Shown: positions 17,667 to 26,095, counted from the first letter of the stretch. The stretch: 64,000 bases of DNA from Moraxella osloensis (GCF_001553955.1 NZ_CP014234.1:1674001-1738000), one strand, 5' to 3'. Program-made: numbers and translations. Notes: generated by a model not told the origin, from the letters alone.

Positions 17667-18646
17667 TGGCTTTGTGATAAACGAACAGTCAGCTGTTTTT
17701 CCACTTCGGTTTTGAGCCATTGATTCAAATCCTCATTCATCAGCGTCATTGATTCGAGCAAATAGTTGTCGATATAGCCTTGCAGCTGTTTGACGATATC
17801 TTGTTTGATTTGTTCAATAGCGGGCGTGGTGGCGATAGATGGGTTGGCAATATCAACAAGTGGGTCAGTAACGCGCGTTTCATGGGTCATCAAGGCCGCT
17901 GTTGGGTCATCAGCTAACGGCTCAGCAATTTTATCAGTGTTATCAGCGGTATCAGTGTGATCAATGGCATAGACCATCTCACTGCGATGGCGCTCAATCG
18001 TGACATCGCTAGTTGCGGTATCCTTGGACTGCGCTTGTTCATCTAGCTGGTGATTTGCACCCTCAATTGAGCCAGTTGATAGTTGCGTCGCTAGTTTTGC
18101 AGGATTGCTTTGTTTTGCGAGATGCGCTTGTTTGGCAATGGCGCGTTCTTGCTCCAGTAGCGCAATGGCTGCATCATCTTGTGCTTGGCGTTCGCGTTGT
18201 AGACGTGCTTCTTGCGCTTGACGTTCTTGCTCGTTTTCTTGTGTTAACTGTATTTGTTCAAGACGTTGTTGTTCAAGCTGTTCTGCTTCACGCCTTTCTT
18301 GTTTTAAACGCTCAGCTTCAAGTCGTTGTTGCTCAAGGCGCTCTTTTTCCAAACGCTCTAGTTCCAGCCTGTGTTGTTCCAATCTTTCTTGTTCTAAGCG
18401 TTGTTGTTCAAGCTCGCGTTCCCGTGCTTGCGCTTGTAATTTTTCTTGATGGTCACGCTCGATAGCCAGTAATTCCTCGACTTTATCATGCAGATTAGGC
18501 ACGCTAAACTCATACCCATCAAGATCGGTATCGGGGTAAAGCAAGGTAACGATATCATCGAGTTCTTGAATAATGGCGTGTTTGACAGGGGTAGGGGTGG
18601 CAAGCCAGCGCTTTGAAAATTGATGGGAGAAGGCAAATCCTGACAT
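17663..18646 (-). CDS. Repeat-rich charged helical protein, unknown function
   Basis: A 327-residue soluble protein with three parts. Residues 1-70 are a compact segment (FAFSHQFSKRWLATPTPVKHAIIQELDDIV) found at the start of uncharacterised Moraxellaceae proteins. Residues ~70-190 are a long Arg/Glu/Gln helix, with a core of pentapeptides of the type RLEQE. The rest is a polar linker, then a C-terminal helix pair (IEQIKQDIVKQLQGYIDNYL ... LNQWLKTEVEKQL). The five-residue period does not fit a heptad coiled coil, so the middle is more likely a stiff single helix. The ending resembles DNA polymerase III tau/FliH-like helical tails only in composition. I do not recognise the family. Confidence 0.65.
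   Translation of the reverse strand: MSGFAFSHQFSKRWLATPTPVKHAIIQELDDIVTLLYPDTDLDGYEFSVPNLHDKVEELLAIERDHQEKLQAQARERELEQQRLEQERLEQHRLELERLEKERLEQQRLEAERLKQERREAEQLEQQRLEQIQLTQENEQERQAQEARLQRERQAQDDAAIALLEQERAIAKQAHLAKQSNPAKLATQLSTGSIEGANHQLDEQAQSKDTATSDVTIERHRSEMVYAIDHTDTADNTDKIAEPLADDPTAALMTHETRVTDPLVDIANPSIATTPAIEQIKQDIVKQLQGYIDNYLLESMTLMNEDLNQWLKTEVEKQLTVRLSQSH
18257..18421 (-). repeat. Eleven degenerate 15-bp tandem repeats (pentapeptide array)
   Basis: Eleven consecutive 15-bp units, most starting TCAAG or TCCAA on the plus strand (for example TCAAGTCGTTGTTGC, TCAAGGCGCTCTTTT), encode the RLEQE-like pentapeptides of the helical protein. The spacing is exact throughout, so array length can change without a frameshift. 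Confidence 0.85.
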
Positions 18647-18692
18647 GAAAGGTGTCCAGCGTTAAGGATGAAATAGGATAGCTTCATTTAAC

Positions 18693-18724
18693 GAAAAAAC
18701 GGCTACAATTTCAATAGCCGTTTT
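18693..18724 (-). terminator. Terminator downstream of fabF
   Basis: AAAACGGCTA (18696-18705) and TAGCCGTTTT (18715-18724) form a perfect 10-bp stem with a 9-base loop. On the minus strand it ends in a T run, right for stopping fabF transcripts before the helical-protein gene. Confidence 0.8.
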
Positions 18725-18792
18725 CAAAATTCACACCGTTAAAGTGCCAATGAAAGGGTCAATGTTATCATCACATTAATTGCTATTTATCG

Positions 18793-20094
18793 TCACTGCC
18801 ATTTGGCAAACAGCAGCGAGCCGTTGGTACCCCCAAACCCAAAGCTGTTAGAAATCGCATGGGTTAAGCCGTCGACTTTACGGGCTGTATGCGGCACATA
18901 GTCAAGCTTGCACTCAGGGTCTTGATGATCCAAATTGATGGTCGGTGGCAATATTTGTTGTTGCAGCGCCTTAACGGTGAAAATCGCTTCGATACCCCCT
19001 GCAGCGCCCAGTAGATGACCGGTCATCGATTTGGTGGAACTTACCACCATGTTCTCACCAAAGATACCCGCAATCGCGCGGCTCTCTGCCACATCACCCG
19101 CTGGGGTACTGGTGCCATGGGTATTGATGTAGCCAACGTCACTGGGGGCAATGCCAGCATCACTCAAGGCGTGACGCATCGCCATAGCGGCACCTTCACC
19201 ATTTTCCGGTGGCGCAGTGATATGACTGGCATCATCACTCATGCCAAAGCCGACAAACTCTGCCAAAATCGTCGCACCGCGCGCTTTGGCATGGGCAAGG
19301 CTTTCCATCACCAGCACGCCTGCACCATCACCCAGCACAAAACCATCACGGTCTTTGTCAAATGGACGACTGGCTTTGGTCGGTGCATCGTTGCGCGTTG
19401 ATAACGCTTGCATTGCTGAAAACCCACCAATACCCAGCTGGCTTGAAGCTTTTTCACAGCCCCCCGCTACAATCACATCGACATCGCCATACGCAATCAA
19501 TCGTGCCGCCAAGCCAATCGCATGAGTCGCTGTGGTACAAGCGGTAGAAGTAGCAAGATTTAACCCTTTAATCCCATGACGAATCGCCACTTGCCCAGCT
19601 GCCATATTCACAATGGCTGAGGGCACAAAAAACGGCGAGATTTTACGCGGACCTTCGCTATGAAGCTTTACCGCTGTGTCTTCAATGGTGGTGATACCGC
19701 CAATCCCTGAGCCGATAATCACCCCGATACGGTTGGGGTCAACCTGCTGTACAGGCGCGGCTTGCAACTCACTGATAAAGCCTGCTTGCTTCAAGGCTTG
19801 TGCTGCTGCGGCAACACCATATTGCACAAAGGTGTCATACCGACGCGCGTCTTTGGCGTTCATGTACAAGCCGATATCAAACCCATCCACTGTGCCGGCG
19901 ATTTGTGCGCGGTAGTCAGTGGCGTCAAAATGGCTAATGGCTTTGATACCGCTTTCGCCATTAATGAGCCGTTGCCAAGTGCTCTCTACATCGAGTCCTA
20001 GCGGGGTAATGGCTCCCATGCCTGTGATAACAATACGCTCATGATCAGGGCGTTCGTCGTAGCGGGGCTTTTTTTGGCTAAATTTTGTGATCAT
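18793..20094 (-). CDS. fabF: 3-oxoacyl-ACP synthase II (FabF type)
   Basis: Condensing enzyme of type II fatty acid synthesis that elongates acyl-ACP with malonyl-ACP in the cytoplasm. It has 433 residues, slightly longer than E. coli FabF because of a ~20-residue basic N-terminal tail before RIVITGMGAITPLG. The Cys-His-His triad is visible: STACTTATHAIG (Cys), NTHGTSTPAGD (His) and KSMTGHLLGAAGG (Lys and His). The Gly-rich ending ISNSFGFGGTNGSLLF is intact. No acpP or fabG is adjacent, so this is a detached copy. Confidence 0.95.
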   Translation of the reverse strand: MITKFSQKKPRYDERPDHERIVITGMGAITPLGLDVESTWQRLINGESGIKAISHFDATDYRAQIAGTVDGFDIGLYMNAKDARRYDTFVQYGVAAAAQALKQAGFISELQAAPVQQVDPNRIGVIIGSGIGGITTIEDTAVKLHSEGPRKISPFFVPSAIVNMAAGQVAIRHGIKGLNLATSTACTTATHAIGLAARLIAYGDVDVIVAGGCEKASSQLGIGGFSAMQALSTRNDAPTKASRPFDKDRDGFVLGDGAGVLVMESLAHAKARGATILAEFVGFGMSDDASHITAPPENGEGAAMAMRHALSDAGIAPSDVGYINTHGTSTPAGDVAESRAIAGIFGENMVVSSTKSMTGHLLGAAGGIEAIFTVKALQQQILPPTINLDHQDPECKLDYVPHTARKVDGLTHAISNSFGFGGTNGSLLFAKWQ

Positions 20095-20168
20095 TTTATG
20101 CTCGAATTTTTGAATAACATTTTATGAAAGTTTAGCAAAAATAGTGTACGAGTGTAAACACAATAACT

Positions 20169-20197
20169 TTAACGTCTTTAGGTTGATTGTATATAAT
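20169..20197 (+). promoter_or_regulatory. Promoter of the DUF3800 gene
   Basis: TTAACG, a 17-base spacer and a perfect TATAAT at 20192-20197 lie 37 bases before the DUF3800 start. This suggests the gene is expressed on its own. Confidence 0.6.
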
Positions 20198-20233
20198 ATC
20201 TGATAAATTAAACAATGTTTTTAAGGGTTATAA

Positions 20234-20989
20234 ATGCCACAATTTAGCGATTTTATGGTGTATGTGGACGAAAGTGGCGACCATAGCTTAACGTCTATTG
20301 ATAAGAGTTATCCAATTTTCGCTCTCGCTTTCTGTGTGTTTTATAAATCGCATTACTTAAATAAAGTTGTACCCAAAGTCCAACGTTTAAAGTTTGATAC
20401 TTTTGGACATGATTTCGTGGTTTTACATGAGCATGAAATTCGAAAAGAAAAAGGCGATTTCAATATTTTTAAATCAGCTGAAGAAAAGCGTCAATTTTTA
20501 GAAAAGTTGAATCAAATCATGAGTGAAAGTAACTTTATTTTAATCGCTCATGTAATTGAAAAGCATAAAATTAAAGCTGAGCAAATCAAAGAATTACACG
20601 CTTATCACTATTCCCTAAAGCATTGTATCGAAACACTTTATGAATTGATGATTGAAAAATCTCAACAGGATAAAATCACGTTTGTGGCAGTAGAGAGTCG
20701 TGGTGCAAAAGAAGATAACGAATTAGAGTTGGAATTTTTGCGAATTTGCAATGGTGAAAATCGTTTTAAAATCCCTTTGCCTTTCAAGGTCAAAGTCGTT
20801 TCAAAAATGACTAACTCTTTGGGTTTACAATTGGTGGATTTGGTAGCTCGCCCGATTGGTCGTTATGTGTATCAACCAGATCAAGCTAATCGTGCATTTG
20901 AAATTTTGAAAGCAAAATTTTATTGTAAAGGTGGGCGAAACCAAGTTGGCAGAGAATTTGACCAAGTGGGGTTAAAGCATTTTCCATAA
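20234..20989 (+). CDS. DUF3800 domain protein
   Basis: A 251-residue soluble protein of the DUF3800 family, thought to have an RNase H-like fold. The family signature YVDESGDH is at residues ~11-18. Further acidic positions are in FVAVESRGAKED (~155-166) and LQLVDLVARPIGRY (~200-213), together resembling a metal-ion nuclease site. Its AT-rich composition differs from fabF and anmK on either side, suggesting acquisition. DUF3800 genes are often found in mobile or defence neighbourhoods and some are paired with structured RNAs. Here a candidate small RNA lies convergent, just downstream. The biological role is unknown. Confidence 0.85.
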   Translation: MPQFSDFMVYVDESGDHSLTSIDKSYPIFALAFCVFYKSHYLNKVVPKVQRLKFDTFGHDFVVLHEHEIRKEKGDFNIFKSAEEKRQFLEKLNQIMSESNFILIAHVIEKHKIKAEQIKELHAYHYSLKHCIETLYELMIEKSQQDKITFVAVESRGAKEDNELELEFLRICNGENRFKIPLPFKVKVVSKMTNSLGLQLVDLVARPIGRYVYQPDQANRAFEILKAKFYCKGGRNQVGREFDQVGLKHFP

Positions 20990-21023
20990 GTAGAGAGATA
21001 GTAAACTAAAAACCCATACTCCT

Positions 21024-21093
21024 AAAAAGCGAAAAGTCCCGATGAATCCACCGAGACTATAACGCCGACTGGGCACCCCCAATCCATTTATAG
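21024..21093 (-). ncRNA. Candidate small RNA convergent with the DUF3800 gene
   Basis: On the minus strand a promoter-like pair (TTGTTT, 17 bases, TATAGT) is followed by a ~65-70-base GC-richer segment. It starts near GGGGGTGCCC and ends in a hairpin with a 10-bp stem (two G-U pairs) and GATT loop at 21035-21058, then TTTTCGCTTTTT. The stem and T run form a strong rho-independent terminator. The structured part contrasts with AT-rich surroundings and sits 35 bases after the DUF3800 stop. It may be an independent sRNA or the 3' leader-out of anmK, which is transcribed in the same direction. Structured RNAs next to DUF3800 genes have been described as RNA motif families, but I cannot test membership. 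Confidence 0.5.
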
Positions 21094-21098
21094 CTAAA

Positions 21099-21127
21099 AC
21101 TATAACATAATTATCGCTTTAAAACAA
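21099..21127 (-). promoter_or_regulatory. Promoter candidate for the small RNA downstream of DUF3800
   Basis: Minus-strand TTGTTT (21122-21127), a 17-base spacer and TATAGT (21099-21104). It would start transcription near 21092 and run into the terminator hairpin at 21035-21058. Confidence 0.45.
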
Positions 21128-21159
21128 TTGATTTAACTTTCAAATTAAAACCAATTGTT

Positions 21160-22491
21160 CTAGAAACACACCTGCCCAAGCACCACTTTTTTACTTGCCC
21201 CGGTGACACTCGGCAAGTTACTCGGTACGTTCAAAATCGTCTGCTGAGCCAGCCACGCAAACGCTACGGCTTCGACCCACAACGGCGACAACCCAATTTT
21301 GTCGGTGGTTTGTATGGTCCAAGTGGCTAAATTATCTTGTAAGCGGCTGATTAAATAGGCATTTAACGCCCCACCACCACAGACAAACAACTCGCCTTGC
21401 GCACCATCAGTGACGGACACAATGGCATCGCTGACGGATTTAGCGGTAAGCTCTACCAACGTCGCTTGCACATCGGCAGGTGAATACGCCAAAGTGGGGA
21501 ATTGCTGACCCAATTGTTCTAGCATAGCGTCAAGCCAAGCCAAATTAAACTCCTCTCGCCCAGTGCTTTTTGGGAATGGCTTGGCAAAAAATGGGTGGGT
21601 CAAAAGCAAATTTAATAACGGTTCAAGCACTTGCCCCGATTTTCCCCAATCGCCATTGTGATCATAAGTTTGTTGGGTATGACGCTGGCACCAACCATCA
21701 ATGAGCAAATTTGCCACCCCTGTATCAAATCCAATCACCTCATCGCTGCCATCAAGTACCGTGATATTGGCGATACCGCCTAAATTTAAAATCACTTTTG
21801 GCATAACTTTATCGGCATGATAAGGCGGCGCAGCAAACATGGCTTGGTGAAACGCAGGCACGAGTGGCGCGCCTTGCCCACCCACTGCCATATCACGGCG
21901 GCGAAAATCGCTCACCACCGCAATAGCAGTGCGCTCAGCGAGTACATTCGGGTCAAGCAGTTGCAAGCTAAATGACCACTGTGGGCGATGACGCACGGTT
22001 TGCCCATGACAACCAATCGCGGTTACTTCATCAGGGGTCACCTGCGCTTTCTCGAGCAATTGATTGACCAAATTTGCGGCAAATTCAGCATAAAACACAC
22101 TCGCCCAACCAAATACGTCAAGTTCGCTCTCGAACGCCAAATTGTCATCAGCGATGAGTTGTGCTACCCCGTTTGGTTGAGTGAGCGCTAACAACACGGC
22201 GCGTAAATCATCAGGAAACGGCTCGCTCACCGTCGCCAAAATTTCGACAGGCTCATCATTGTCTTCATCAATCTCATAAAACTGGCACAGCACCGCATCG
22301 AGTCCGTCAAGGCTGGTGCCACCCATCATGCCAATCACATACGGCGAGTCGGCAAGCGGGTTTTCTTTGGTCGTCATCATATCATCCATGATGTCGGTAA
22401 AATGGCTAAAAAATCCTTCATCAAAAGACAGGTTGGCAGGTAGTCCAGTCGGCAACGTTTGGCTCATAATTATTCTCGTTCGGGCTGTCAA
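21160..22491 (-). CDS. anmK: Anhydro-N-acetylmuramic acid kinase
   Basis: Cytoplasmic kinase that opens and phosphorylates 1,6-anhydro-MurNAc, recovered from cell-wall turnover, to MurNAc-6-phosphate. The sugar-kinase/HSP70-like ATPase fold is shown by GMMGGTSLDGLDAV, TAIGCHGQTVRHRP, LNLGGIANITVL and FDTGVANLLID, and the C-terminal VCGGGALNAYL. It has 443 residues (435 from ATG 22467), longer than the usual ~370-385 because of a ~50-residue N-terminal extension. The next enzyme, a MurNAc-6P phosphatase (MupP), is encoded at 52857. It is divergent from tyrS. Confidence 0.95.
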   Translation of the reverse strand: MTARTRIIMSQTLPTGLPANLSFDEGFFSHFTDIMDDMMTTKENPLADSPYVIGMMGGTSLDGLDAVLCQFYEIDEDNDEPVEILATVSEPFPDDLRAVLLALTQPNGVAQLIADDNLAFESELDVFGWASVFYAEFAANLVNQLLEKAQVTPDEVTAIGCHGQTVRHRPQWSFSLQLLDPNVLAERTAIAVVSDFRRRDMAVGGQGAPLVPAFHQAMFAAPPYHADKVMPKVILNLGGIANITVLDGSDEVIGFDTGVANLLIDGWCQRHTQQTYDHNGDWGKSGQVLEPLLNLLLTHPFFAKPFPKSTGREEFNLAWLDAMLEQLGQQFPTLAYSPADVQATLVELTAKSVSDAIVSVTDGAQGELFVCGGGALNAYLISRLQDNLATWTIQTTDKIGLSPLWVEAVAFAWLAQQTILNVPSNLPSVTGASKKVVLGQVCF

Positions 22492-22549
22492 AGTAGAGAG
22501 TGCCTTGATTATAGCATACTAAAAGCCTGCCTTATTTTATCTGCAAATT

Positions 22550-22558
22550 TGCTATAAT
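22550..22558 (+). promoter_or_regulatory. Extended -10 promoter element before tyrS
   Basis: TGCTATAAT, an extended -10 box, ends 55 bases before the tyrS ATG. No clear -35 is seen. It lies in the divergent anmK-tyrS gap. Confidence 0.5.
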
Positions 22559-22613
22559 GGCTAAACTTCACTTTTTTTCAGCCGTTTTAACCCGCGCTTT
22601 TTTCGAGGTAAGC

Positions 22614-23834
22614 ATGACCGATTCTACTCATAGATTTTTAGCACCAGAAGAACAACTCAAACTCATCCAACGTGGTACGCACGAAATTATTTCGCAAGAC
22701 GATTTAATTAAAAAACTTCAAGAAAACCGCCCACTGCGAGTCAAAGCAGGGTTTGACCCGACCGCACCCGATTTGCACTTGGGTCATACGGTTTTAATCA
22801 ATAAACTCAAGCATTTTCAGGATTTGGGACACCAAGTGTTGTTTTTGATTGGGGATTACACCGCTCGCATTGGAGACCCAACGGGTAAAAATACCACTCG
22901 TCCGCCGTTGTCTGAAGAAAAAATCCTGGAGAATGCCCAAACTTATAAAGAGCAAGTATTTAAAATCCTTGACCCCGCCAAAACCCAAGTAATGTTTAAC
23001 TCCGATTGGTTTAGCAAAATGTCGGCAGGTGACATGATTGGTTTGGCAAGCCAGCAAACCGTGTCTCGTATGCTCGAGCGCGATGACTTCTCAAAACGCT
23101 ATCACAGCCAAACGCCGATTTCGATTCACGAATTTTTGTACCCACTGGTGCAAGGTTATGACTCAGTCGCCATGCAGGCCGATGTTGAGCTAGGTGGTAC
23201 TGACCAAACCTTTAACCTACTCATGGGTCGCACCTTGCAATCTCGCTATGGTCAAGTGCCACAAGTCTGTATCACCGTGCCGATTTTGGAAGGCTTAGAC
23301 GGCGTACAAAAAATGAGCAAATCGCTTGGCAATTACATCGGCATTTATGACAGCGCAGGCTCCATGTACCAAAAAATCTTGTCCATGCCAGACACTTTGA
23401 TTGCGCGTTATTTTGAGCTACTTAGCTTCAAACCTATGGATGAAGTCGAAGCCTTGCTAAAAGACATCGAAAACGGGCGCAATCCGCAAGAAGTCAAACG
23501 TATTTTGGCACTAGAGCTGATTGAGCGTTTCCATGACAAAGAAGCCGCCGAAAACGCGCACAAATCAGCGGGCAATCGCTTGGTAGAAGGTGAGTTGCCA
23601 TTGGATTTGCCAGAGGTGACGATTAGCCTTGATGGGCAAGCGCAGTTATTTATCACCCAAGTGTTAAACCAAGCCAATTTGGTGAAAAACTCGGCGCAAG
23701 CGAAAGACTTTTTGAAAAACCAATCGGTGAAAGTGGATGGGCAGGTGGTGGATGCAGGATTTGCCCTCACTGCAGGACAAACGGTGGTGATTCAAGCCGG
23801 CAAAAAAGCCTATGCCAAAGTGACGATTTCCTAA
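22614..23834 (+). CDS. tyrS: Tyrosyl-tRNA synthetase
   Basis: Charges tRNA-Tyr with tyrosine. From ATG 22614, which has GAGGTAAG before it, the protein has 406 residues; the upstream in-frame extension to 22557 lacks homology. Class I motifs: HLGH in [17 protein letters not shown] (~residues 45-60) and KMSKS in [15 protein letters not shown]. The C-terminal S4 RNA-binding domain ([20 protein letters not shown]) is complete. It is the TyrZ-like subclass common in Pseudomonadales. A hairpin at 23865-23893 terminates it. Confidence 0.97.
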   Translation: MTDSTHRFLAPEEQLKLIQRGTHEIISQDDLIKKLQENRPLRVKAGFDPTAPDLHLGHTVLINKLKHFQDLGHQVLFLIGDYTARIGDPTGKNTTRPPLSEEKILENAQTYKEQVFKILDPAKTQVMFNSDWFSKMSAGDMIGLASQQTVSRMLERDDFSKRYHSQTPISIHEFLYPLVQGYDSVAMQADVELGGTDQTFNLLMGRTLQSRYGQVPQVCITVPILEGLDGVQKMSKSLGNYIGIYDSAGSMYQKILSMPDTLIARYFELLSFKPMDEVEALLKDIENGRNPQEVKRILALELIERFHDKEAAENAHKSAGNRLVEGELPLDLPEVTISLDGQAQLFITQVLNQANLVKNSAQAKDFLKNQSVKVDGQVVDAGFALTAGQTVVIQAGKKAYAKVTIS

Positions 23835-23864
23835 AGTCTATTGCTTAACCAATGGTTTTATTTT

Positions 23865-23893
23865 AAAATGTAGTGACAATATCACTACATTTT
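23865..23893. terminator. Perfect palindrome: tyrS terminator and possible toxin-antitoxin operator
   Basis: AAAATGTAGTGA and TCACTACATTTT are perfect inverted repeats of 12 bases around a 5-base loop (CAATA), followed by a T run. It ends tyrS transcription and lies 27 bases before the antitoxin gene. RelB/DinJ-type antitoxins bind such palindromes in their own promoters, so the site may serve both jobs. Confidence 0.7.
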
Positions 23894-23919
23894 TTTGCTT
23901 TTTATAGAGGTCAGTAGCT

Positions 23920-24192
23920 ATGACACAATCAACTATGTATCAATTTCGACTTGATGCCAATGAAAAGCGCCAAGCCTTTGAAGTGTTTGACGAACTGGGT
24001 ATTAAGCCTGCGCAAGCGATTCGTCTATTTTTACGTCAAGTTACGGCAACAAAGTCTATTCCGTTTGACGTCGCAATTCCTAACGCCACCACGCAACGTG
24101 CAATGCAAGACGTTGAAGCCATGATTGCAGACAAGCAAGCCCGATTTAGCAGTAATAAGGAATTGTTTGATGCCCTCGAAAAAGCCGATTAA
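23920..24192 (+). CDS. dinJ: RelB/DinJ family antitoxin
   Basis: A 90-residue antitoxin of a type II toxin-antitoxin pair. The N-terminal ribbon-helix-helix segment (MYQFRLDANEKRQAFEVFDELGIKPAQAIRLFLRQV) binds operator DNA and dimerises. The C-terminal part (DVEAMIADKQARFSSNKELFDALEKAD) should wrap and inhibit the toxin. It overlaps the toxin gene by 23 bases, normal for coupled translation. An AGAGGT ribosome site lies a few bases before the start. A palindrome upstream at 23865 is a candidate autoregulatory operator. Confidence 0.9.
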   Translation: MTQSTMYQFRLDANEKRQAFEVFDELGIKPAQAIRLFLRQVTATKSIPFDVAIPNATTQRAMQDVEAMIADKQARFSSNKELFDALEKAD

Positions 24193-24499
24193 TTCAAAAC
24201 GCACGAATTTACCCAGAGCCTCAGATTTTACCAAAGATTTTTTGAATGATTGGCAAAGGCTAGTTAAAACAGGGCGTTATGACATGGTCAGGCTCAAAGA
24301 AGTCATGTTGTTATTAATTGCCAATAATGAGCCGTTAGGGGCAGAGTGGAAAGACCATGAACTAAAAGGAAATTGGGCAGGATTTCGAGAGTTACATGTG
24401 GGTGGCGATTTTTTATTAATCTACAAAATTCAAACCATCACAAAATTTGAGACAGTTTATTTTACTCGTGCAGGAACACATAGCGAACTATTTGAATAA
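24170..24499 (+). CDS. yafQ: YafQ family mRNA interferase toxin
   Basis: Ribosome-dependent endoribonuclease of the RelE superfamily, 109 residues from ATG 24170. Family features: FTKDFLNDWQRLVKTGRYD, LKEVMLLLIANNEPLGAEWKDHELKGNWAGFRELHVGGDFLLIYKI, and the ending RAGTHSELF with the catalytic His equivalent to His87 of E. coli YafQ. Nothing is missing, so the toxin should be active. The start is placed inside the antitoxin gene because the longer frame (from 24125) adds residues without homology. It is followed closely by a dehydrogenase gene. Confidence 0.9.
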   Translation: MPSKKPINSKRTNLPRASDFTKDFLNDWQRLVKTGRYDMVRLKEVMLLLIANNEPLGAEWKDHELKGNWAGFRELHVGGDFLLIYKIQTITKFETVYFTRAGTHSELFE

Positions 24500-24513
24500 A
24501 AAGGAATTTAAAA

Positions 24514-25467
24514 ATGAAAGCCATCTTCCTCGACCGAGCGACTTTTTCCGCTGATTTAGCATTAACACCCCCACACGGACTGAGCGACTATCAAGTCTAT
24601 GCGCAAACGCCCAATGACCCCAAAATCATTATTGAGCGTTGCCAAGACGCGGATATTGTCATCACCAATAAAGTTGAGCTTACCGCCGAAATTATCGCGC
24701 AGCTCCCAAAGCTCAAACTCATCCAACTGACCGCCACAGGGATGAACAACGTCGATAAAGACGCTTGTGACAAACACGGCATTACTGTTAAAAACGTCGC
24801 AGGCTATGCGGTCAAAAGCGTCCCCGAACATACCTTTATGCTGATACTCTCAGCCATGCGAGCGGCTCGCCACTATCATCATGAAGTAGTCAAGGGTGAC
24901 TGGCAAAAAGATGGTCGCTTTTGTCTGCTAGACACGCCACTCATTGACCTTGAAGGCAAAACGCTGGGCATTATTGGCTATGGCACAATTGGCAAACGGG
25001 TTGGGGAAATTGCCAAAGTTTTTGGTATGACGGTATTGATAGCCGAACACCAAAACAAACCGCCAAGAAATAGCGACTATAGCGCGTTTGATGATGTCCT
25101 TGCTCAGTCCGATGTCATTACCTTGCATTGTCCATTGACGGAGCAAACGCAGCATTTAGTGAATGCCAATAGCATTGCCAAGATGACAAAAAAACCATTG
25201 ATTATCAATGTCGCGCGCGGTGGCGTGGTCGATAGTCAGGCGGTGGCTGATGCCGTTACACAAGGTAAATTATTAGGCTATGGGGCAGATGTGTTTGAAC
25301 ATGAACCAATTAAAGACAACGACCCATTACTCACACTTAAAGACCACCCAAGAGTGATTTTTACCCCCCATAATGCGTGGGGCAGCGTCAATGCCCAGCT
25401 TAACCTATGGGATATATTGTGTCAGCAAGTGCAAGAGTTTACCCAACTATCCCATAAGGGAAAATAA
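24514..25467 (+). CDS. D-2-hydroxyacid dehydrogenase (glycerate dehydrogenase/hydroxypyruvate reductase type)
   Basis: NAD(P)-dependent reductase of 2-keto acids, 317 residues. The Rossmann motif GIIGYGTIGKRVGEIAKVFGM is at ~150-170. The catalytic Arg is in INVARGGVVD, the Glu in DVFEHEPI and the His in FTPHNAWGS. The overall pattern is nearest to HprA, which converts hydroxypyruvate and glycerate, but substrate choice cannot be read from sequence. It begins 14 bases after the toxin gene and 12 before an FKBP gene, so the three may share mRNA. Confidence 0.9.
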   Translation: MKAIFLDRATFSADLALTPPHGLSDYQVYAQTPNDPKIIIERCQDADIVITNKVELTAEIIAQLPKLKLIQLTATGMNNVDKDACDKHGITVKNVAGYAVKSVPEHTFMLILSAMRAARHYHHEVVKGDWQKDGRFCLLDTPLIDLEGKTLGIIGYGTIGKRVGEIAKVFGMTVLIAEHQNKPPRNSDYSAFDDVLAQSDVITLHCPLTEQTQHLVNANSIAKMTKKPLIINVARGGVVDSQAVADAVTQGKLLGYGADVFEHEPIKDNDPLLTLKDHPRVIFTPHNAWGSVNAQLNLWDILCQQVQEFTQLSHKGK

Positions 25468-25479
25468 CGGACAATAAAT

Positions 25480-25878
25480 ATGACAAGTAAACTGCAATTT
25501 CAGGACCTAACTATTGGCACTGGTAAAACTGCCGAGCGTGGGGCACTGATTACCGCGCATTACACAGGCTATTTGCCAGATGGCACGGTATTTGACTCAT
25601 CGCATCACCGCGGGCAACCCTTTGAAGCTGTGATTGGCACAGGGCGGGTGATTAAAGGTTGGGACGTGGGCGTTTTGGGTGGCGAATACGCCCAAAAAAT
25701 CGGCTATCAAGCCCAAGTTGAAAACCCTGCCAATCTCATAGCCATGCAAGTTGGTGGCAAGCGCAAACTCATTGTGCCAAGTCACTTGGCGTATGGTGAG
25801 CGCCAAATCGGAAAAATCCCGCCAAATTCAGACTTAACCTTTGAAATTGAATTATTGGATGTCAAAACTCGTGATTGA
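25480..25878 (+). CDS. FKBP-type peptidyl-prolyl cis-trans isomerase
   Basis: A 132-residue single-domain FKBP that speeds proline isomerisation in protein folding. Signature segments: GALITAHYTGYLPDGTVFDSS, GQPFEAVIGTGRVIKGWDVGVLGG, VGGKRKLIVPSHLAYGER and a final FEIELLDV. The insertion YAQKIGYQAQVENPANLIAM (about residues 68-88) is unusual for a minimal FKBP. There is no signal peptide, so it is cytoplasmic. Its end overlaps the DUF1653 gene by 20 bases. Confidence 0.93.
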   Translation: MTSKLQFQDLTIGTGKTAERGALITAHYTGYLPDGTVFDSSHHRGQPFEAVIGTGRVIKGWDVGVLGGEYAQKIGYQAQVENPANLIAMQVGGKRKLIVPSHLAYGERQIGKIPPNSDLTFEIELLDVKTRD

Positions 25879-26095
25879 GATTACATTGGGTATTTATCAG
25901 CACTACAAAGGCAATCTGTATCAAGTGCTGCACATCGCCAAACATAGCGAAACTGAAGAGGCATTGGTCGTCTACCGTGCGCTCTACCAAGCGTATGGGG
26001 TGTGGGTGCGACCGCTTGTGATGTTTGCCGAAACGGTGGAAGTCAATGGCGAAGCTGTGCAAAGATTTAAGCTGATAAAACCGCTAGACAGTTAA
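25859..26095 (+). CDS. DUF1653 domain protein
   Basis: A 78-residue small protein with the DUF1653 pattern GIYQHYKGNLYQVLHIAKHSETEEALVVYRALY, then VWVRPLVMFAE. The fold is predicted to be a small beta barrel; the function is unknown. The ATG at 25859 is chosen over 25841 because homology starts about there. It overlaps the FKBP gene, suggesting coupled translation. Confidence 0.85.
   Translation: MSKLVIEITLGIYQHYKGNLYQVLHIAKHSETEEALVVYRALYQAYGVWVRPLVMFAETVEVNGEAVQRFKLIKPLDS

Noticed and set aside
18013-18465. A 150-codon Val/Leu-rich frame opposite the helical-protein repeats
   Set aside because: It is the complement of the 15-bp repeat array and mirrors its periodicity; the minus-strand gene has the start, N-terminal domain and terminator context.
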